From Phototrophicus methaneseepsis (GTDB lineage Bacteria; Chloroflexota; Anaerolineae; Aggregatilineales; Phototrophicaceae), in assembly GCF_015500095.1 (NCBI RefSeq), contig NZ_CP062983.1, positions 4,836,001-4,900,000 on the forward strand: DNA of 64,000 nucleotides. The letters run 5' to 3'. Numbering within the stretch: position 1 is the stretch's first letter; every line of letters starts with the position of its first letter. Shown here piece after piece: positions 33,727 through 42,140 of this stretch. The position numbers and the translations under genes are program-made. The notes under the pieces are model-generated. The model was not told where the DNA came from and searched no databases. It worked only from the letters and a program-made list of their open reading frames with translations.

Positions 33727-34530
33727 ATGTATACCGTCAAGCAATTGTCTAATCTGGCTAACGTCAGCGTGCGCACACTGCACTACTATCACGAAATTGA
33801 ACTACTGACTCCATCCCAGATCGGTGATAACAGCTATCGCTATTATGATGAGGCCGCTTTGCTGCGGCTGCAACAAATTCTCTTTTACAGGGAATTGGGC
33901 ATGGAGCTGCTGCAAATCAAAGAGGTGCTTGATAGCCCGGATTTTGACTTGCTGGCGGCGCTAAAATCTCATCGAACAGAATTAGAGGAAAGAATCACCC
34001 GGCTGAACAATCTCGTCAGCACGGTAGATAGTACCATCAGGCATCTAGCAGGAGAAATTAAAATGAGCGATAAGAAGCTCTTCGCAGCTTTTAGCGAAGA
34101 AGAAGAAAAGCAGTATACGCGAGAAGCGCGCCTCACCTACGGGCCAAACCTCGTGAATGAATCTATGCAACGCTGGAACAGCTATTCTGCAGAGGAAAAG
34201 CAGGCGGTGATGGACGAAGGCAATGCTATCTATGCCGATATTGCCAAAGCCATTGACGCAGGCAAGATGCCCCATGATAGCGAGGTACAGGATATTCTCG
34301 TGCGCTGGCATGATCACCTGCGCTACTTCTATGAGCCGTCGATTGACTTGCTCGCAGGGCTGGGCCAACTCTATAACAGCAACCCGGATTTCATCGCGAA
34401 CTTCCAGAAGGTGCACCCGGATTTGCCCCAATTCATGGAAGACGCCGTGACGAAATATGCTGATGACTTAGAAACAGCCGCCATTGAACGCCTGCTGGCC
34501 GAAGATGAAGAACTTGCTTCCAGGTTGTAA
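33727..34530 (+). CDS. MerR-family regulator with TipAS effector domain
   Basis: Residues 1-70 are a MerR winged helix-turn-helix (YTVKQLSNLANVSVRTLHYY, then NSYRYYDEAALLRLQQIL), followed by a dimerisation helix. Residues 125-267 match the TipAS domain of TipA-type regulators, which binds thiopeptide-like ligands (WNSYSAEEKQAVMDEGNAIY, PHDSEVQDILVRWHDHLRYF). TipA-type proteins turn on their own promoter when they bind a drug, and the 19-bp-spacer promoter upstream fits this. GAAGGAGGGAGCC precedes the ATG. No obvious co-regulated gene follows; 34531-34680 holds nothing recognisable. Confidence 0.9.
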   Translation: MYTVKQLSNLANVSVRTLHYYHEIELLTPSQIGDNSYRYYDEAALLRLQQILFYRELGMELLQIKEVLDSPDFDLLAALKSHRTELEERITRLNNLVSTVDSTIRHLAGEIKMSDKKLFAAFSEEEEKQYTREARLTYGPNLVNESMQRWNSYSAEEKQAVMDEGNAIYADIAKAIDAGKMPHDSEVQDILVRWHDHLRYFYEPSIDLLAGLGQLYNSNPDFIANFQKVHPDLPQFMEDAVTKYADDLETAAIERLLAEDEELASRL

Positions 34531-34680
34531 GGCTACACCGAAGCTACATCAAGCTATATCGAACTTGAAATGAGAGCGTTCAAGATAAATCAGTGTTGTA
34601 AAGGGGACATAACGTAATAATCTCACAGAAGCCCAGATAATCTTGCGCTTCTGGCGGAGATATTCAGTTGTCGGGAGCCA

Positions 34681-35232
34681 CTACGACATCTCGATGTAGC
34701 GTTTCCAGACTGAAGGGCCGCTGCCAAGCGCGATCACCAGGTAGCTGGTGCGTGGGATTTTGGGCTCCCATTGCATCCTCATACCTGCCTCATGCGGCGT
34801 CCGGTCCCCCTTTCGATGATTACACTTAGCACAGGCACAAGCGGTATTCGACCACGTATCTTTGCCACCCCGTGAGCGTGGCATAACGTGATCAATAGTA
34901 AAATCATTCTTCGCCAGGACCTTGCCCCCTTGGAGCGAACCAGGGACGACACCACAGTAGATACAAGTATATTCATCGCGGATGAGCACGCCTTTACGGC
35001 TCCAGGTGGCACGGCGACGCGGCACATTGATATACGCACGCAGCGCGATAACAGAGGGGACCATAAATTTGTCACGGACAGTGCGCAAAAACTTCCCACT
35101 ATCTTCGATGACGATGGCCTTGCCTGACAACAGGAGGTTCATGGCACGCTGCACCGTAATCACGGAAAGGGGTTCCCAGGTACTGCCGTTCAGCAGCAAA
35201 ACCCGCTGGCTGGTGACAGAACTGTTAGACAC
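34681..35232 (-). CDS. HNH endonuclease
   Basis: A 183-residue protein with an HNH domain: YTCIYCGVVP (CxxC), FTIDHVMPRSRGGKDTWSN (the DH of the active site plus Asn), and CACAKCNHRKGDRTPHEAG (second CxxC and Asn/His). It belongs to the family that stands alone in many genomes. No intein or intron is nearby. The start is GTG 35232 with GAAAGGA nine bases upstream. Substrate unknown. Confidence 0.88.
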   Translation of the reverse strand: MSNSSVTSQRVLLLNGSTWEPLSVITVQRAMNLLLSGKAIVIEDSGKFLRTVRDKFMVPSVIALRAYINVPRRRATWSRKGVLIRDEYTCIYCGVVPGSLQGGKVLAKNDFTIDHVMPRSRGGKDTWSNTACACAKCNHRKGDRTPHEAGMRMQWEPKIPRTSYLVIALGSGPSVWKRYIEMS

Positions 35233-35337
35233 AGACCAATTTCCTTTCGTTCAAGTTGATCGGTCACTGCCGATGTCAAACAGACTTTCTCCTAAATTAT
35301 ACCCCGTTTCTATTAAGGGTACCTTATGAGACGGTAT

Positions 35338-35359
35338 ATTTGTGCGAATTCGCACAAAT
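35338..35359. promoter_or_regulatory. Perfect 22-bp palindrome (candidate operator)
   Basis: Centred on GAATTC; each half is ATTTGTGCGAA or its complement. It lies 106 bp upstream of the HNH gene start in an AT-rich gap, and could bind a symmetric repressor. Nothing else is recognisable in 35233-35444. Confidence 0.55.
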
Positions 35360-35444
35360 TAAGAATAGTTTCTTTTAGGAATTTTGTATTTTTATTTTTC
35401 TGCTTCAAAACGAGGGAAATGGCTAAGAGGTTCTATTGCTTAGA

Positions 35445-35522
35445 GATGGCAGCACAGCGGATCTTCAGATACGTCATTCTGACATCCATGCGTATCGAAA
35501 TCGATTATGCTGTGCTGCCATC
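35445..35522. repeat. Long stem-loop with 13-bp perfect arms
   Basis: GATGGCAGCACAG (35445-35457) and CTGTGCTGCCATC (35510-35522) enclose a second stem, GATACG / CGTATC (35468-35473 / 35491-35496). It lies downstream of the small minus-strand gene, and could be its RNA end or a binding site. No T-run follows on either strand. Confidence 0.5.
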
Positions 35523-35538
35523 GCCGTTACGGAAGCTC

Positions 35539-35673
35539 TTAGGCAAGCTTGCGTCTTCCATCATGACGGTCTTTCGACTCATTTATACATATGCTTGGGC
35601 GCCAACCCTCTAATCGTATCTGTTCAGACGAATAGGGAGCATGGGCCATATGCTGACGTTTTACATTGTTCAT
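35539..35673 (-). CDS. Small protein (44 residues), unknown
   Basis: ATG 35673 lies five bases after GGAAGAGG on its strand and the frame runs 44 codons. The product starts MNNVKRQHMAHAPYSSEQIR and ends RHDGRRKLA; it is polar and basic and matches nothing I know. It is third in a row of minus-strand small genes. The reading extends upstream to 35724, but without a ribosome site. Confidence 0.45.
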   Translation of the reverse strand: MNNVKRQHMAHAPYSSEQIRLEGWRPSICINESKDRHDGRRKLA

Positions 35674-35739
35674 AGTGCCTCTTCCAGTAAAACGACTACC
35701 GTTACAATTGCCGAATGAGTGCATGAGATTATTTGTGAG

Positions 35740-35895
35740 TCATGGCGGCATGTCACCGATTAACCAACCGGGACACCTATCTATGGCATGGTACTTTGAG
35801 AAGGACGTCTCACCGGGACTTTGTTCGCCCGATGAGAGGTCGCTCTTCTCTGTACTGGTGCCGGAACCCTGGCGTTTATGCCGTCTAGGTCGCAT
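35740..35895 (-). CDS. Small protein (51 residues), unknown
   Basis: ATG 35895 follows TACTGGAGAGACCATC, a good ribosome site, 16 bases after the stop of the 95-residue gene, so it is probably in the same operon. The product has a basic N-terminus (MRPRRHKRQGSGTSTEK), a Ser/Glu-rich middle and the end HAIDRCPGWLIGDMPP. One cysteine. Unrecognised. Confidence 0.5.
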   Translation of the reverse strand: MRPRRHKRQGSGTSTEKSDLSSGEQSPGETSFSKYHAIDRCPGWLIGDMPP

Positions 35896-35911
35896 GATGG
35901 TCTCTCCAGTA

Positions 35912-36199
35912 CTAACCGATCTTTTCGTGTTTTTCGACGAGATGCAGGATCGGTTTCTGCGTTGTGGCTCGCCGAGCCTCGATTTCATTGATAGTCTCTT
36001 GCGCAGTATAAATCACATCGCGTAGAAGGCTGATGGTTTCACCCTCGCTCAGGTCGGTGAAGTCGGCTTCCCCGTCCTCACTGGCGACATTGTGAATTTG
36101 ATCCAACAAATCAAGAATATCCGCCAGGTTCAGGGCCGGGTTGAGGCTGGCCGCGTTGACGAAGGTCAGATGCGATTCCTCAAGCTGCTTGTTTATCAT
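35912..36199 (-). CDS. Small acidic helical protein, unknown
   Basis: A 95-residue protein, helical and acidic (NLADILDLLDQIHNVASED, then LLRDVIYTAQETINEIEARR). ATG 36199 lies eight bases after CGAGGTG. It stands first in a minus-strand set of three small genes, behind the strong terminator at 36235-36280. Predicted cytosolic. No family recognised. Confidence 0.6.
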   Translation of the reverse strand: MINKQLEESHLTFVNAASLNPALNLADILDLLDQIHNVASEDGEADFTDLSEGETISLLRDVIYTAQETINEIEARRATTQKPILHLVEKHEKIG

Positions 36200-36234
36200 A
36201 ATGCTTCACCTCGATCGGTATCAGCGTATAAAAC

Positions 36235-36280
36235 AAATAAAAAAGGGTATGAGACCGGTGTGTCAGTCTCATACCCTTTT
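36235..36280 (-). terminator. Strong terminator of the 36323-36754 gene
   Basis: A 15-bp perfect stem AAAAGGGTATGAGAC / GTCTCATACCCTTTT with a 10-nt loop, followed on the minus strand by a run of six T. Confidence 0.88.
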
Positions 36281-36322
36281 AAATCCCCATTCAGAGATCG
36301 GGTGTTGGCGTTCCGTGCGCCT

Positions 36323-36754
36323 TTACGTTACACGGTTTCGCCATCGATGAGACCAACACCTTCTATTGCCTTTGCCGCCCGGATTGCCATCCGTGCCCAT
36401 GAATGGCACGAAATCGACCAGGTTCAGGCCATCACTCAGTGCATCGGCATCAACAAAGTTCGCTTCAATAATGTTCGCTTCATGCAGAGTTGCTTCACGC
36501 GAATCATCTATACGCAAATTGCTGACACGCAAATCACGACGCAGAGCGCTGATGCTGAGTGATTGATAGCCATAGGCGGCGGCGCTGTGCCCATTGCGCC
36601 CACCGAGAGCGCTAAGGCCTAAGCTGCCAGAGTGCACAATGCTATGCCACATACGCAGCACAATCCCCAGGCCGAACTGGCCAGTGGACAGCAAGCGCTC
36701 GTGCTGCGCGATGCAGCCGAGTGTGCTGGGTGCTTGTGTACGGGTCATAATCAT
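36323..36754 (-). CDS. Protein of unknown function in the small-gene island
   Basis: A 143-residue frame. The product opens MIMTRTQAPSTLGCIAQHER, has a hydrophobic middle (QFGLGIVLRMWHSIVHSGSL), a stretch that looks like a short pentapeptide-type or beta section (LRVSNLRIDDSREATLHEAN), and a basic Gly-rich end (NPGGKGNRRCWSHRWRNRVT). GAGGAG lies 13 bases before the ATG, so the start is not certain. A strong terminator follows 43 bases downstream, which supports transcription. Function unknown. Confidence 0.45.
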   Translation of the reverse strand: MIMTRTQAPSTLGCIAQHERLLSTGQFGLGIVLRMWHSIVHSGSLGLSALGGRNGHSAAAYGYQSLSISALRRDLRVSNLRIDDSREATLHEANIIEANFVDADALSDGLNLVDFVPFMGTDGNPGGKGNRRCWSHRWRNRVT

Positions 36755-37013
36755 CGTAGGGTTACACTCCTCTTCATCCACGACATGCTAAAATGCATGG
36801 GTGGCTTCTGACAGTCTCATGTTCTTTTTGCTGATCATACTGTTTTTACGCAGTATGTCTTACCTGAGCTTTGCTCATCTGTGACAGTGTACAACACTTT
36901 TTCATTTTGTGCATCAAATTGGTACAATCTCTTTACATGTTCATAAACTTTGATGATCAGTGCATGTAAAGGTATGAGCTTTGATGCCTCTCAGTCCGCT
37001 GTATTGCGCCGGA

Positions 37014-37229
37014 CTATGCGCCTTTTTCAACAGTTGTTGAGTTCAGCATGCCGAGGATACTTTCGCCCGTGATGAAAACACGACGCATCCCGGCGGGCTT
37101 GCTGACTTGCAGATGCCCCTTCTTAATCAATCGTTTGAGAGTGCTCAGGCTAATGCCTAGCGCTTCTGCCGCTTCCTGTCGGGAATACACGGCACCAGGT
37201 TCAATCCGCAGTTTTTGCTCGTTTGCCAT
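37014..37229 (-). CDS. Excisionase-type helix-turn-helix DNA-binding protein
   Basis: A 71-residue protein that is mostly one winged helix: GAVYSRQEAAEALGISLSTL (turn and recognition helices) and KRLIKKGHLQVSKPAGMRRV (wing). This is the MerR-like excisionase family, used as an excisionase or a small regulator. ATG 37229 is preceded by CAGGAGGTAAAAA. A promoter with TTGACG and TAACTT lies just upstream. It is the only regulator in the small-gene island. The gap 36755-37013 has a 7-bp hairpin (36836-36857) and nothing else. Confidence 0.82.
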   Translation of the reverse strand: MANEQKLRIEPGAVYSRQEAAEALGISLSTLKRLIKKGHLQVSKPAGMRRVFITGESILGMLNSTTVEKGA

Positions 37230-37246
37230 TTTTTACCTCCTGTTGA

Positions 37247-37275
37247 AAGTTAACACGGTCAGATAAGGCCGTCAA
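37247..37275 (-). promoter_or_regulatory. Promoter of the excisionase-type gene
   Basis: On the minus strand TTGACG (37275-37270), a 17-bp spacer and TAACTT (37252-37247), giving a very short leader. Confidence 0.45.
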
Positions 37276-37351
37276 GGGCTTACATTTATTTTATAGAGAA
37301 CTTAACGTAGCGCAAGGGTTCATATAAGTCCAACTGGCTTATTTTGATGGC

Positions 37352-37380
37352 TTGACACAGCCCCAAGCTAGCTGCATAAT
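37352..37380 (+). promoter_or_regulatory. Promoter of the pheS T-box leader
   Basis: Consensus TTGACA (37352-37357), a 17-bp spacer and CATAAT (37375-37380). Confidence 0.8.
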
Positions 37381-37386
37381 ACGCGC

Positions 37387-37714
37387 ACAAGAATGCAACG
37401 TACACAACCAAGACACAACTGAACACATAAAAGCGAAGACGAAGACAGTCCGCATCTGCACAGTAGATGTGCCGGATGTAACAGGGAGCCACAGGCCATA
37501 GACTGCGAGCCTGGGTAGCAACCGAATGCGGAATTCCCTTCCGAGCTGAGAGGTGAACGCGAAGCAACAGCTTCGGCAAGTAGTCGACTCCGCCGCCCAG
37601 CGTCATTGGGCAAACGAGGTGCAGCCGTGCCAGTGCATGGCTGAACCAGGGTGGTACCGCGAGACGCGATTCTAAAACGCACTCGTCCCTGGCTGGGATG
37701 TGTGCGTTTTTTAT
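37387..37714 (+). promoter_or_regulatory. T-box riboswitch controlling pheS-pheT
   Basis: The canonical T-box AGGGTGGTACCGCG is at 37648-37661, 172 bases before pheS. Behind it is a terminator stem (AAAACGCAC, 37674-37682, with GTGCGTTTT, 37702-37710, plus an inner stem) and a T-run. Uncharged tRNA binding would favour the antiterminator between the T-box and CGTCCCT (37685-37691). TTC triplets at 37534 and 37539 are candidates for the Phe specifier, but the specifier loop was not folded. The leader starts at about 37387 from the -10 box. Confidence 0.88.
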
Positions 37715-37832
37715 TTCAGTTACCGGTACGTCGTTATCGGCATGTCATCCAGGCATAGGGCCCGGCCCTATCAAACGCAACAACATACAATTAGAGCACG
37801 ATCCAAGATGAGCGATCCTACGAGGAGGATGT

Positions 37833-38867
37833 ATGTCAGACCAGATCGCACAAGTAGAGCAGGAAGCACTGGCGGCGCTGGAAGGCGCTAAAGATGCAGA
37901 TGCACTGCAACAGTGGAAATCACAATTTTTAGGGAATCGCGGGGCCGTGCGTGCCCTGCTCAGCCAGATTGGCGGACTGCCGCCAGAAGAACGGGCCGGA
38001 TTCGGCCAGGGTGTCAATGCGCTTAAAGAGAAGCTCACAGCCGCATTTGACGAGCGCGAAAATGCCCTGCGTGCGCATGCCATCGCCCAGGACCTGGAAG
38101 AAGGCCAGATTGACATCAGCCTGCCAGGGCGTACGCGCCAGGTTGGGGGCTTGCACCCGGTGACGATGATGCACCGTCAATTCCAGAAAATCTGGGCTGA
38201 TATGGGCTTCCAGGTTTTCCGCAGTCGTGAGGTCGAAGAAGACGATATCAACTTCACGGCATTGAATATGCCGCCTCACCATCCTGCGCGCGATATGCAG
38301 GATACCTTCTATACAGACGAAGAAGGCGTCATCTTGCGCACCCACACCTCACCTGGGCAGATTCACGCGATGCGCACCCTGGGCGAGAATGGGACGAAAG
38401 CGATCCGCGTCATCCTGCCGGGTATGGTCTATCGCAATGAGCAGATCACGGCCCGCAGCGAAGCGCAGTTCACCCAGGTGGAAGGCCTCGCTATTGGCCG
38501 CAACATCCGTATGAGCGACCTCAAAGGCACCATTACGGAATTTGCGCACCGTATCTATGGTGAAGATGTACAGGTACGCTATCGTGCCTCTTACTTCCCC
38601 TTCACCGAGCCGAGTATGGAAGTCGATGCAGAGTGCTTCTTATGTGGCGGCGCGGGCTGCCGTGTGTGCAAATACACCGGCTGGCTGGAGATCGCTGGCA
38701 GCGGTATGGTCCATCCTAACGTGCTGCGCAACGGCGGTTACGATCCATCCGAGTGGAGCGGCTTTGCCTTTGGCATGGGCCCAGAGCGTATGACCATGCT
38801 GCGTCACAATATCCAGGATATTCGATATTTCTGGTCGAATGATCTGCGTTTCCTGGAGCAGTTCTAA
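37833..38867 (+). CDS. pheS: Phenylalanyl-tRNA synthetase alpha subunit
   Basis: Class II synthetase subunit with the catalytic site of the alpha2-beta2 enzyme that charges tRNA-Phe. It has an N-terminal coiled coil, then the class II motifs: HPVTMMHRQFQKIWADMGF (motif 1), GMVYRNEQITARSEAQFTQV (motif 2), FAFGMGPERMTMLRHNIQD (motif 3), and DAECFLCGGAGCRVCKYTGW, a cysteine-rich insertion seen in several bacterial PheS. At 344 residues it is complete. GAGGAGGATGT precedes the ATG, behind the T-box. Confidence 0.97.
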   Translation: MSDQIAQVEQEALAALEGAKDADALQQWKSQFLGNRGAVRALLSQIGGLPPEERAGFGQGVNALKEKLTAAFDERENALRAHAIAQDLEEGQIDISLPGRTRQVGGLHPVTMMHRQFQKIWADMGFQVFRSREVEEDDINFTALNMPPHHPARDMQDTFYTDEEGVILRTHTSPGQIHAMRTLGENGTKAIRVILPGMVYRNEQITARSEAQFTQVEGLAIGRNIRMSDLKGTITEFAHRIYGEDVQVRYRASYFPFTEPSMEVDAECFLCGGAGCRVCKYTGWLEIAGSGMVHPNVLRNGGYDPSEWSGFAFGMGPERMTMLRHNIQDIRYFWSNDLRFLEQF

Positions 38868-38982
38868 GGCCCTCATCCATGAGCACCTTCTCTTTACATG
38901 TCATGACATGGAGAAGGCTTGCTTTCAGAAGTGACGCAAGGAGATGCCTTTCCTGAGGAGAGGCAGTGAATGTGAGGGCCGT

Positions 38983-39462
38983 ATGCCGTTACCGATTCTA
39001 TTTGCGATAGGCAACCTGGTTGGTCAGTTTTTGGGGGCACTGCGGCGCGCCTGGGGTGATCCAGCATCGCGCGGGCTCATCTACAGCGTGGGGCTCCTGA
39101 TTGCACTTGGCACATTTATCTTCCATACCCTTGAGGGCTGGGATTGGGTCGATTCGCTGTATTTCACGGTCATTACGCTGACGACAGTGGGTTATGGCGA
39201 CTTCGCCCCACAGACGCAGCTCGGCAAGCTGTTCACGGTCTTATATATCATCCTGGGGCTGGGCTTGTTGGGCAGTTTCATCACCCTGATTGGCACACAC
39301 AGCCGTGCCAACCTGGAAGAAAGAAGGAACCACCCAAGAGGACGGCGCCAAAGACGTAAGCGTCGATCACGTCACAATGCCCTGAGCGAAGAATCAACGG
39401 AAGCAAGCGAAGAAGCGATAGAAAAAGCAACAAGCGAAGAAGAGACAGAGGAGACAGAATAA
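38983..39462 (+). CDS. Two-helix potassium channel subunit
   Basis: A 159-residue protein with two membrane helices (LIYSVGLLIALGTFIFHTLE and LGKLFTVLYIILGLGLLGSF) around a pore loop with the selectivity filter TTVGYGDF. It forms a tetrameric K+ channel. The C-terminus is a charged, basic-then-acidic tail (RRQRRKRRSRHNALS, then acidic repeats) with no RCK domain. ATG 38983 is taken because GAGGG precedes it; ATG 38944 has no properly spaced site. It lies between pheS and pheT, its stop three bases before pheT, so it is on the T-box-controlled transcript. Confidence 0.85.
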   Translation: MPLPILFAIGNLVGQFLGALRRAWGDPASRGLIYSVGLLIALGTFIFHTLEGWDWVDSLYFTVITLTTVGYGDFAPQTQLGKLFTVLYIILGLGLLGSFITLIGTHSRANLEERRNHPRGRRQRRKRRSRHNALSEESTEASEEAIEKATSEEETEETE

Positions 39463-39465
39463 CCC

Positions 39466-42018
39466 ATGCTTGTACCCATAAGCTGGTTGAAAGACTACGT
39501 AGACATTGATATCCCCGTAGAGCTATTGGCAGAGCGCCTGACGCTCGCCGGGTTAGAAGTGGCACATATCCGTTATATTGGCGTGCCGCAGCAGCAGGTA
39601 GAAGGCGTGCGCTGGCCGCCATCCGAGCATCTCGTTTGGGACCGCGATAAGCTGCTGCTGGGGGCCATTAAAGAGGTAAAGAGCCACCCAGACGCCGATA
39701 AGTTGGTGCTGGCGATGGTCGATTATGGTGACAGCGAATTAGAGCAGTGCGTCACTGGCGCGCCTAACTTATTCGCTTATAGAGACGCAGGCCCGCTAGA
39801 AAAACCGCTCTGGACTGCCTTCGCCAAAGAGGGTGCAGTCGTGTGGGACGGCCACAGCGATGAACCCAAGCTGATGACGCTTAAAGGTAAGAAGCTGCGC
39901 GGCGTCTATAACAAGAGCATGGTCTGCAGCGAGAAAGAACTGGGCATCACCGATGAACACGAAGGCATTATCTTACTAGATCACAACGACGCGTACGTCC
40001 CCGGCACACCGTTACAGGATGTGCTCGGCGATGTCGTGATGGATATCGAACTGACGCCGAACCTGGGGCACTGCTTCAGCATTATGGGGGTCGCGCGCGA
40101 AGTCGCTGCCCTGCTGGATGTCGAAATCCGCAACCCAAGCTATGAAATGGACGCCGAAGGCCCTGCTATCGAAGGCCAGGTCGCCGTTGAAATCCAGGAG
40201 CCTTCGCTAAATCCACGCTTCACGCTCACCCTGCTGAAAGGGACCGAAGTCAAAGCATCGCCAAGCTGGCTAAAGCATCGCCTGCGCCTTGTGGGGCAGC
40301 GCCCTATCAATAACATCGTTGATGTGACCAACTACATCACCTTTGAACTGGGCCAGCCGCTGCACGCCTTCGACTATGATAAGCTCGTCGAGCGCGCCGG
40401 GGGCAAGACGCCAACCATCATCACGCGCACGCCGAAAGAAGGCGAAGTGCTTGAAACGCTAGATGGGGCCAAGCGTAAGCTGAGCGATGAACAAATCCTT
40501 GTGACAGATACAGCCGGGGTCCTCAGCCTGGGTGGCATCATGGGGGGTGCAGAGACGGAAATCAGCGCTGAAACGACCAACGTCCTGCTAGAAGCCGCGA
40601 ATTGGGATTTCATCAGCATCCGCCGCACGCAGCAAGCCCATAAGCTGTTCACAGAAGCAGGAACGCGCTTCAGCCGCAATGTCCATCCTTCGCGGTCAAT
40701 CCTGGGTGTGACGCGCGGCATCGAACTCATGCGCCAGACGGGCGGCGGGACAATCGCAGAAGGCGTCATTGATGAATATCCGCAAAAAGCAGCCCCTGTT
40801 GAAGTAACCCTGCCTATTGCTGATGTACAGCGCTTACTGGGTGTAGAAATCAGCGTGCATCAGGCTGCCGACGTGCTCAGCCGCCTGCAATTTGAAGTCA
40901 CTATTGACGGGGATCAGATCCAGGCTATCGCGCCAGATTACCGTACCGACATTGGCACGGGTGATGTTGGCGTGGCCGATCTTGTAGAAGAAATCGCTCG
41001 TATCATCGGTTATGATCATATCCCCGATACGATCATGGCTGACGAGATGCCGCCTCAATTGCGTAATATCAAGCTCAATGGCGAAGACCTCATTCGTGAT
41101 TTGTTGGTAGCGCTTGGCCTGCGAGAGAACATCAGCTATCGCCTGACCACGCCAGAAGCAGAAGCGGTACTCGTCCCAGCTGGCTCTAAATCCAGCCTGC
41201 CACAGGCGGATTATGTGCGCATCATCAACCCGATTGCCGCAGATAAGACACACCTGCGCCATACACTGCTGACCAATATGCTCTATAACGCAGCCAACAA
41301 CGGTCGCTACAATGAGCGCCAACAAGTCTTCGAAATTGGCGCAGTTTATCTAAAGCAAAAGGGCAAAAAGCTACCAGATGAACCGATGCATCTGGGCCTG
41401 CTGATGACAGGTCCGCGTGGCATCAACGGTTGGATGGGCAATAACAGCGCCGAGATGGTCGATTTCTTCGATATAAAGGGCGTCGTTGAAGGGCTGGTCA
41501 ACGGCCTGCACATTGATGATGTCAGTTATGAACGCAGCCAGCACACCACATTCCATCCTGGGCGCTCCGCCAAGTTGATGGTCAATGGCAAGGATGCAGG
41601 GACCTTCGGCCAGTTACACCCCATTGTGGCGGAACAACTGCGCCTTTCCGGCCCAGAGATTTACATTGCGGAATTTGACCTGGATGTGCTCATTGATGCC
41701 ATCCCGGCCCGTCACGAAATTGTGTCGCTGGCCGTGACGCCTGCGATCAAAGAAGACATCGCCCTCGTTGTACCGCTGGATACACCCGCTGCTGACGTCG
41801 CTGCGGTCATCCAGAAAGCAGGCGGCGATGTGCTCAAAGCTGTGGAATTGTTCGATGTCTACGTGGGGGATTCCATCGAAGCGGGCCATAAAAGCCTGGC
41901 CTATGCCCTGACGTATCAGACAAATGACAAGACGCTCAAGGATAAGGATGTTGCCAAGCTGCGCCAGCGCATCATCAAATCAGCCGAGCACCAACTAGGG
42001 GCCAAGCTGCGGACGTAA
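39466..42018 (+). CDS. pheT: Phenylalanyl-tRNA synthetase beta subunit
   Basis: The large subunit of PheRS, 850 residues. Domain order is complete: N-terminal LVPISWLKDYVDIDIPVELL, a tRNA-binding OB fold (residues 60-180, GAIKEVKSHPDADKLVLAMV), B3/B4 (residues 215-400), the B5 domain, the class II-like fold (residues 500-720), and the C-terminal anticodon-binding FDX-ACB domain (VSLAVTPAIKEDIALVVPLD and VAKLRQRIIKSAEHQLGAKL). It also carries the beta editing function. Followed by a strong terminator, so the operon is pheS, channel, pheT. Confidence 0.97.
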   Translation: MLVPISWLKDYVDIDIPVELLAERLTLAGLEVAHIRYIGVPQQQVEGVRWPPSEHLVWDRDKLLLGAIKEVKSHPDADKLVLAMVDYGDSELEQCVTGAPNLFAYRDAGPLEKPLWTAFAKEGAVVWDGHSDEPKLMTLKGKKLRGVYNKSMVCSEKELGITDEHEGIILLDHNDAYVPGTPLQDVLGDVVMDIELTPNLGHCFSIMGVAREVAALLDVEIRNPSYEMDAEGPAIEGQVAVEIQEPSLNPRFTLTLLKGTEVKASPSWLKHRLRLVGQRPINNIVDVTNYITFELGQPLHAFDYDKLVERAGGKTPTIITRTPKEGEVLETLDGAKRKLSDEQILVTDTAGVLSLGGIMGGAETEISAETTNVLLEAANWDFISIRRTQQAHKLFTEAGTRFSRNVHPSRSILGVTRGIELMRQTGGGTIAEGVIDEYPQKAAPVEVTLPIADVQRLLGVEISVHQAADVLSRLQFEVTIDGDQIQAIAPDYRTDIGTGDVGVADLVEEIARIIGYDHIPDTIMADEMPPQLRNIKLNGEDLIRDLLVALGLRENISYRLTTPEAEAVLVPAGSKSSLPQADYVRIINPIAADKTHLRHTLLTNMLYNAANNGRYNERQQVFEIGAVYLKQKGKKLPDEPMHLGLLMTGPRGINGWMGNNSAEMVDFFDIKGVVEGLVNGLHIDDVSYERSQHTTFHPGRSAKLMVNGKDAGTFGQLHPIVAEQLRLSGPEIYIAEFDLDVLIDAIPARHEIVSLAVTPAIKEDIALVVPLDTPAADVAAVIQKAGGDVLKAVELFDVYVGDSIEAGHKSLAYALTYQTNDKTLKDKDVAKLRQRIIKSAEHQLGAKLRT

Positions 42019-42054
42019 ACAAAGCCAAATACAAATAACTAAAGCTAAACATAA

Positions 42055-42098
42055 AAAGGCCCTCTCGCCATATTCACTGCATTGGCGAGAGGGCCTTT
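42055..42098. terminator. Strong terminator after pheT
   Basis: A 16-bp perfect stem (AAAGGCCCTCTCGCCA and its complement) with a 12-nt loop, positioned between pheT and a convergent gene. Confidence 0.9.
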
Positions 42099-42140
42099 GA
42101 TTCTAACGAGAGTGCCACTTATGACATCATAACCTGAGCG

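Noticed and set aside
37286-37682. Two minus-strand frames of about 105 codons ahead of pheS
   Set aside because: They cover the T-box leader, whose conserved T-box sequence and terminator explain the region.
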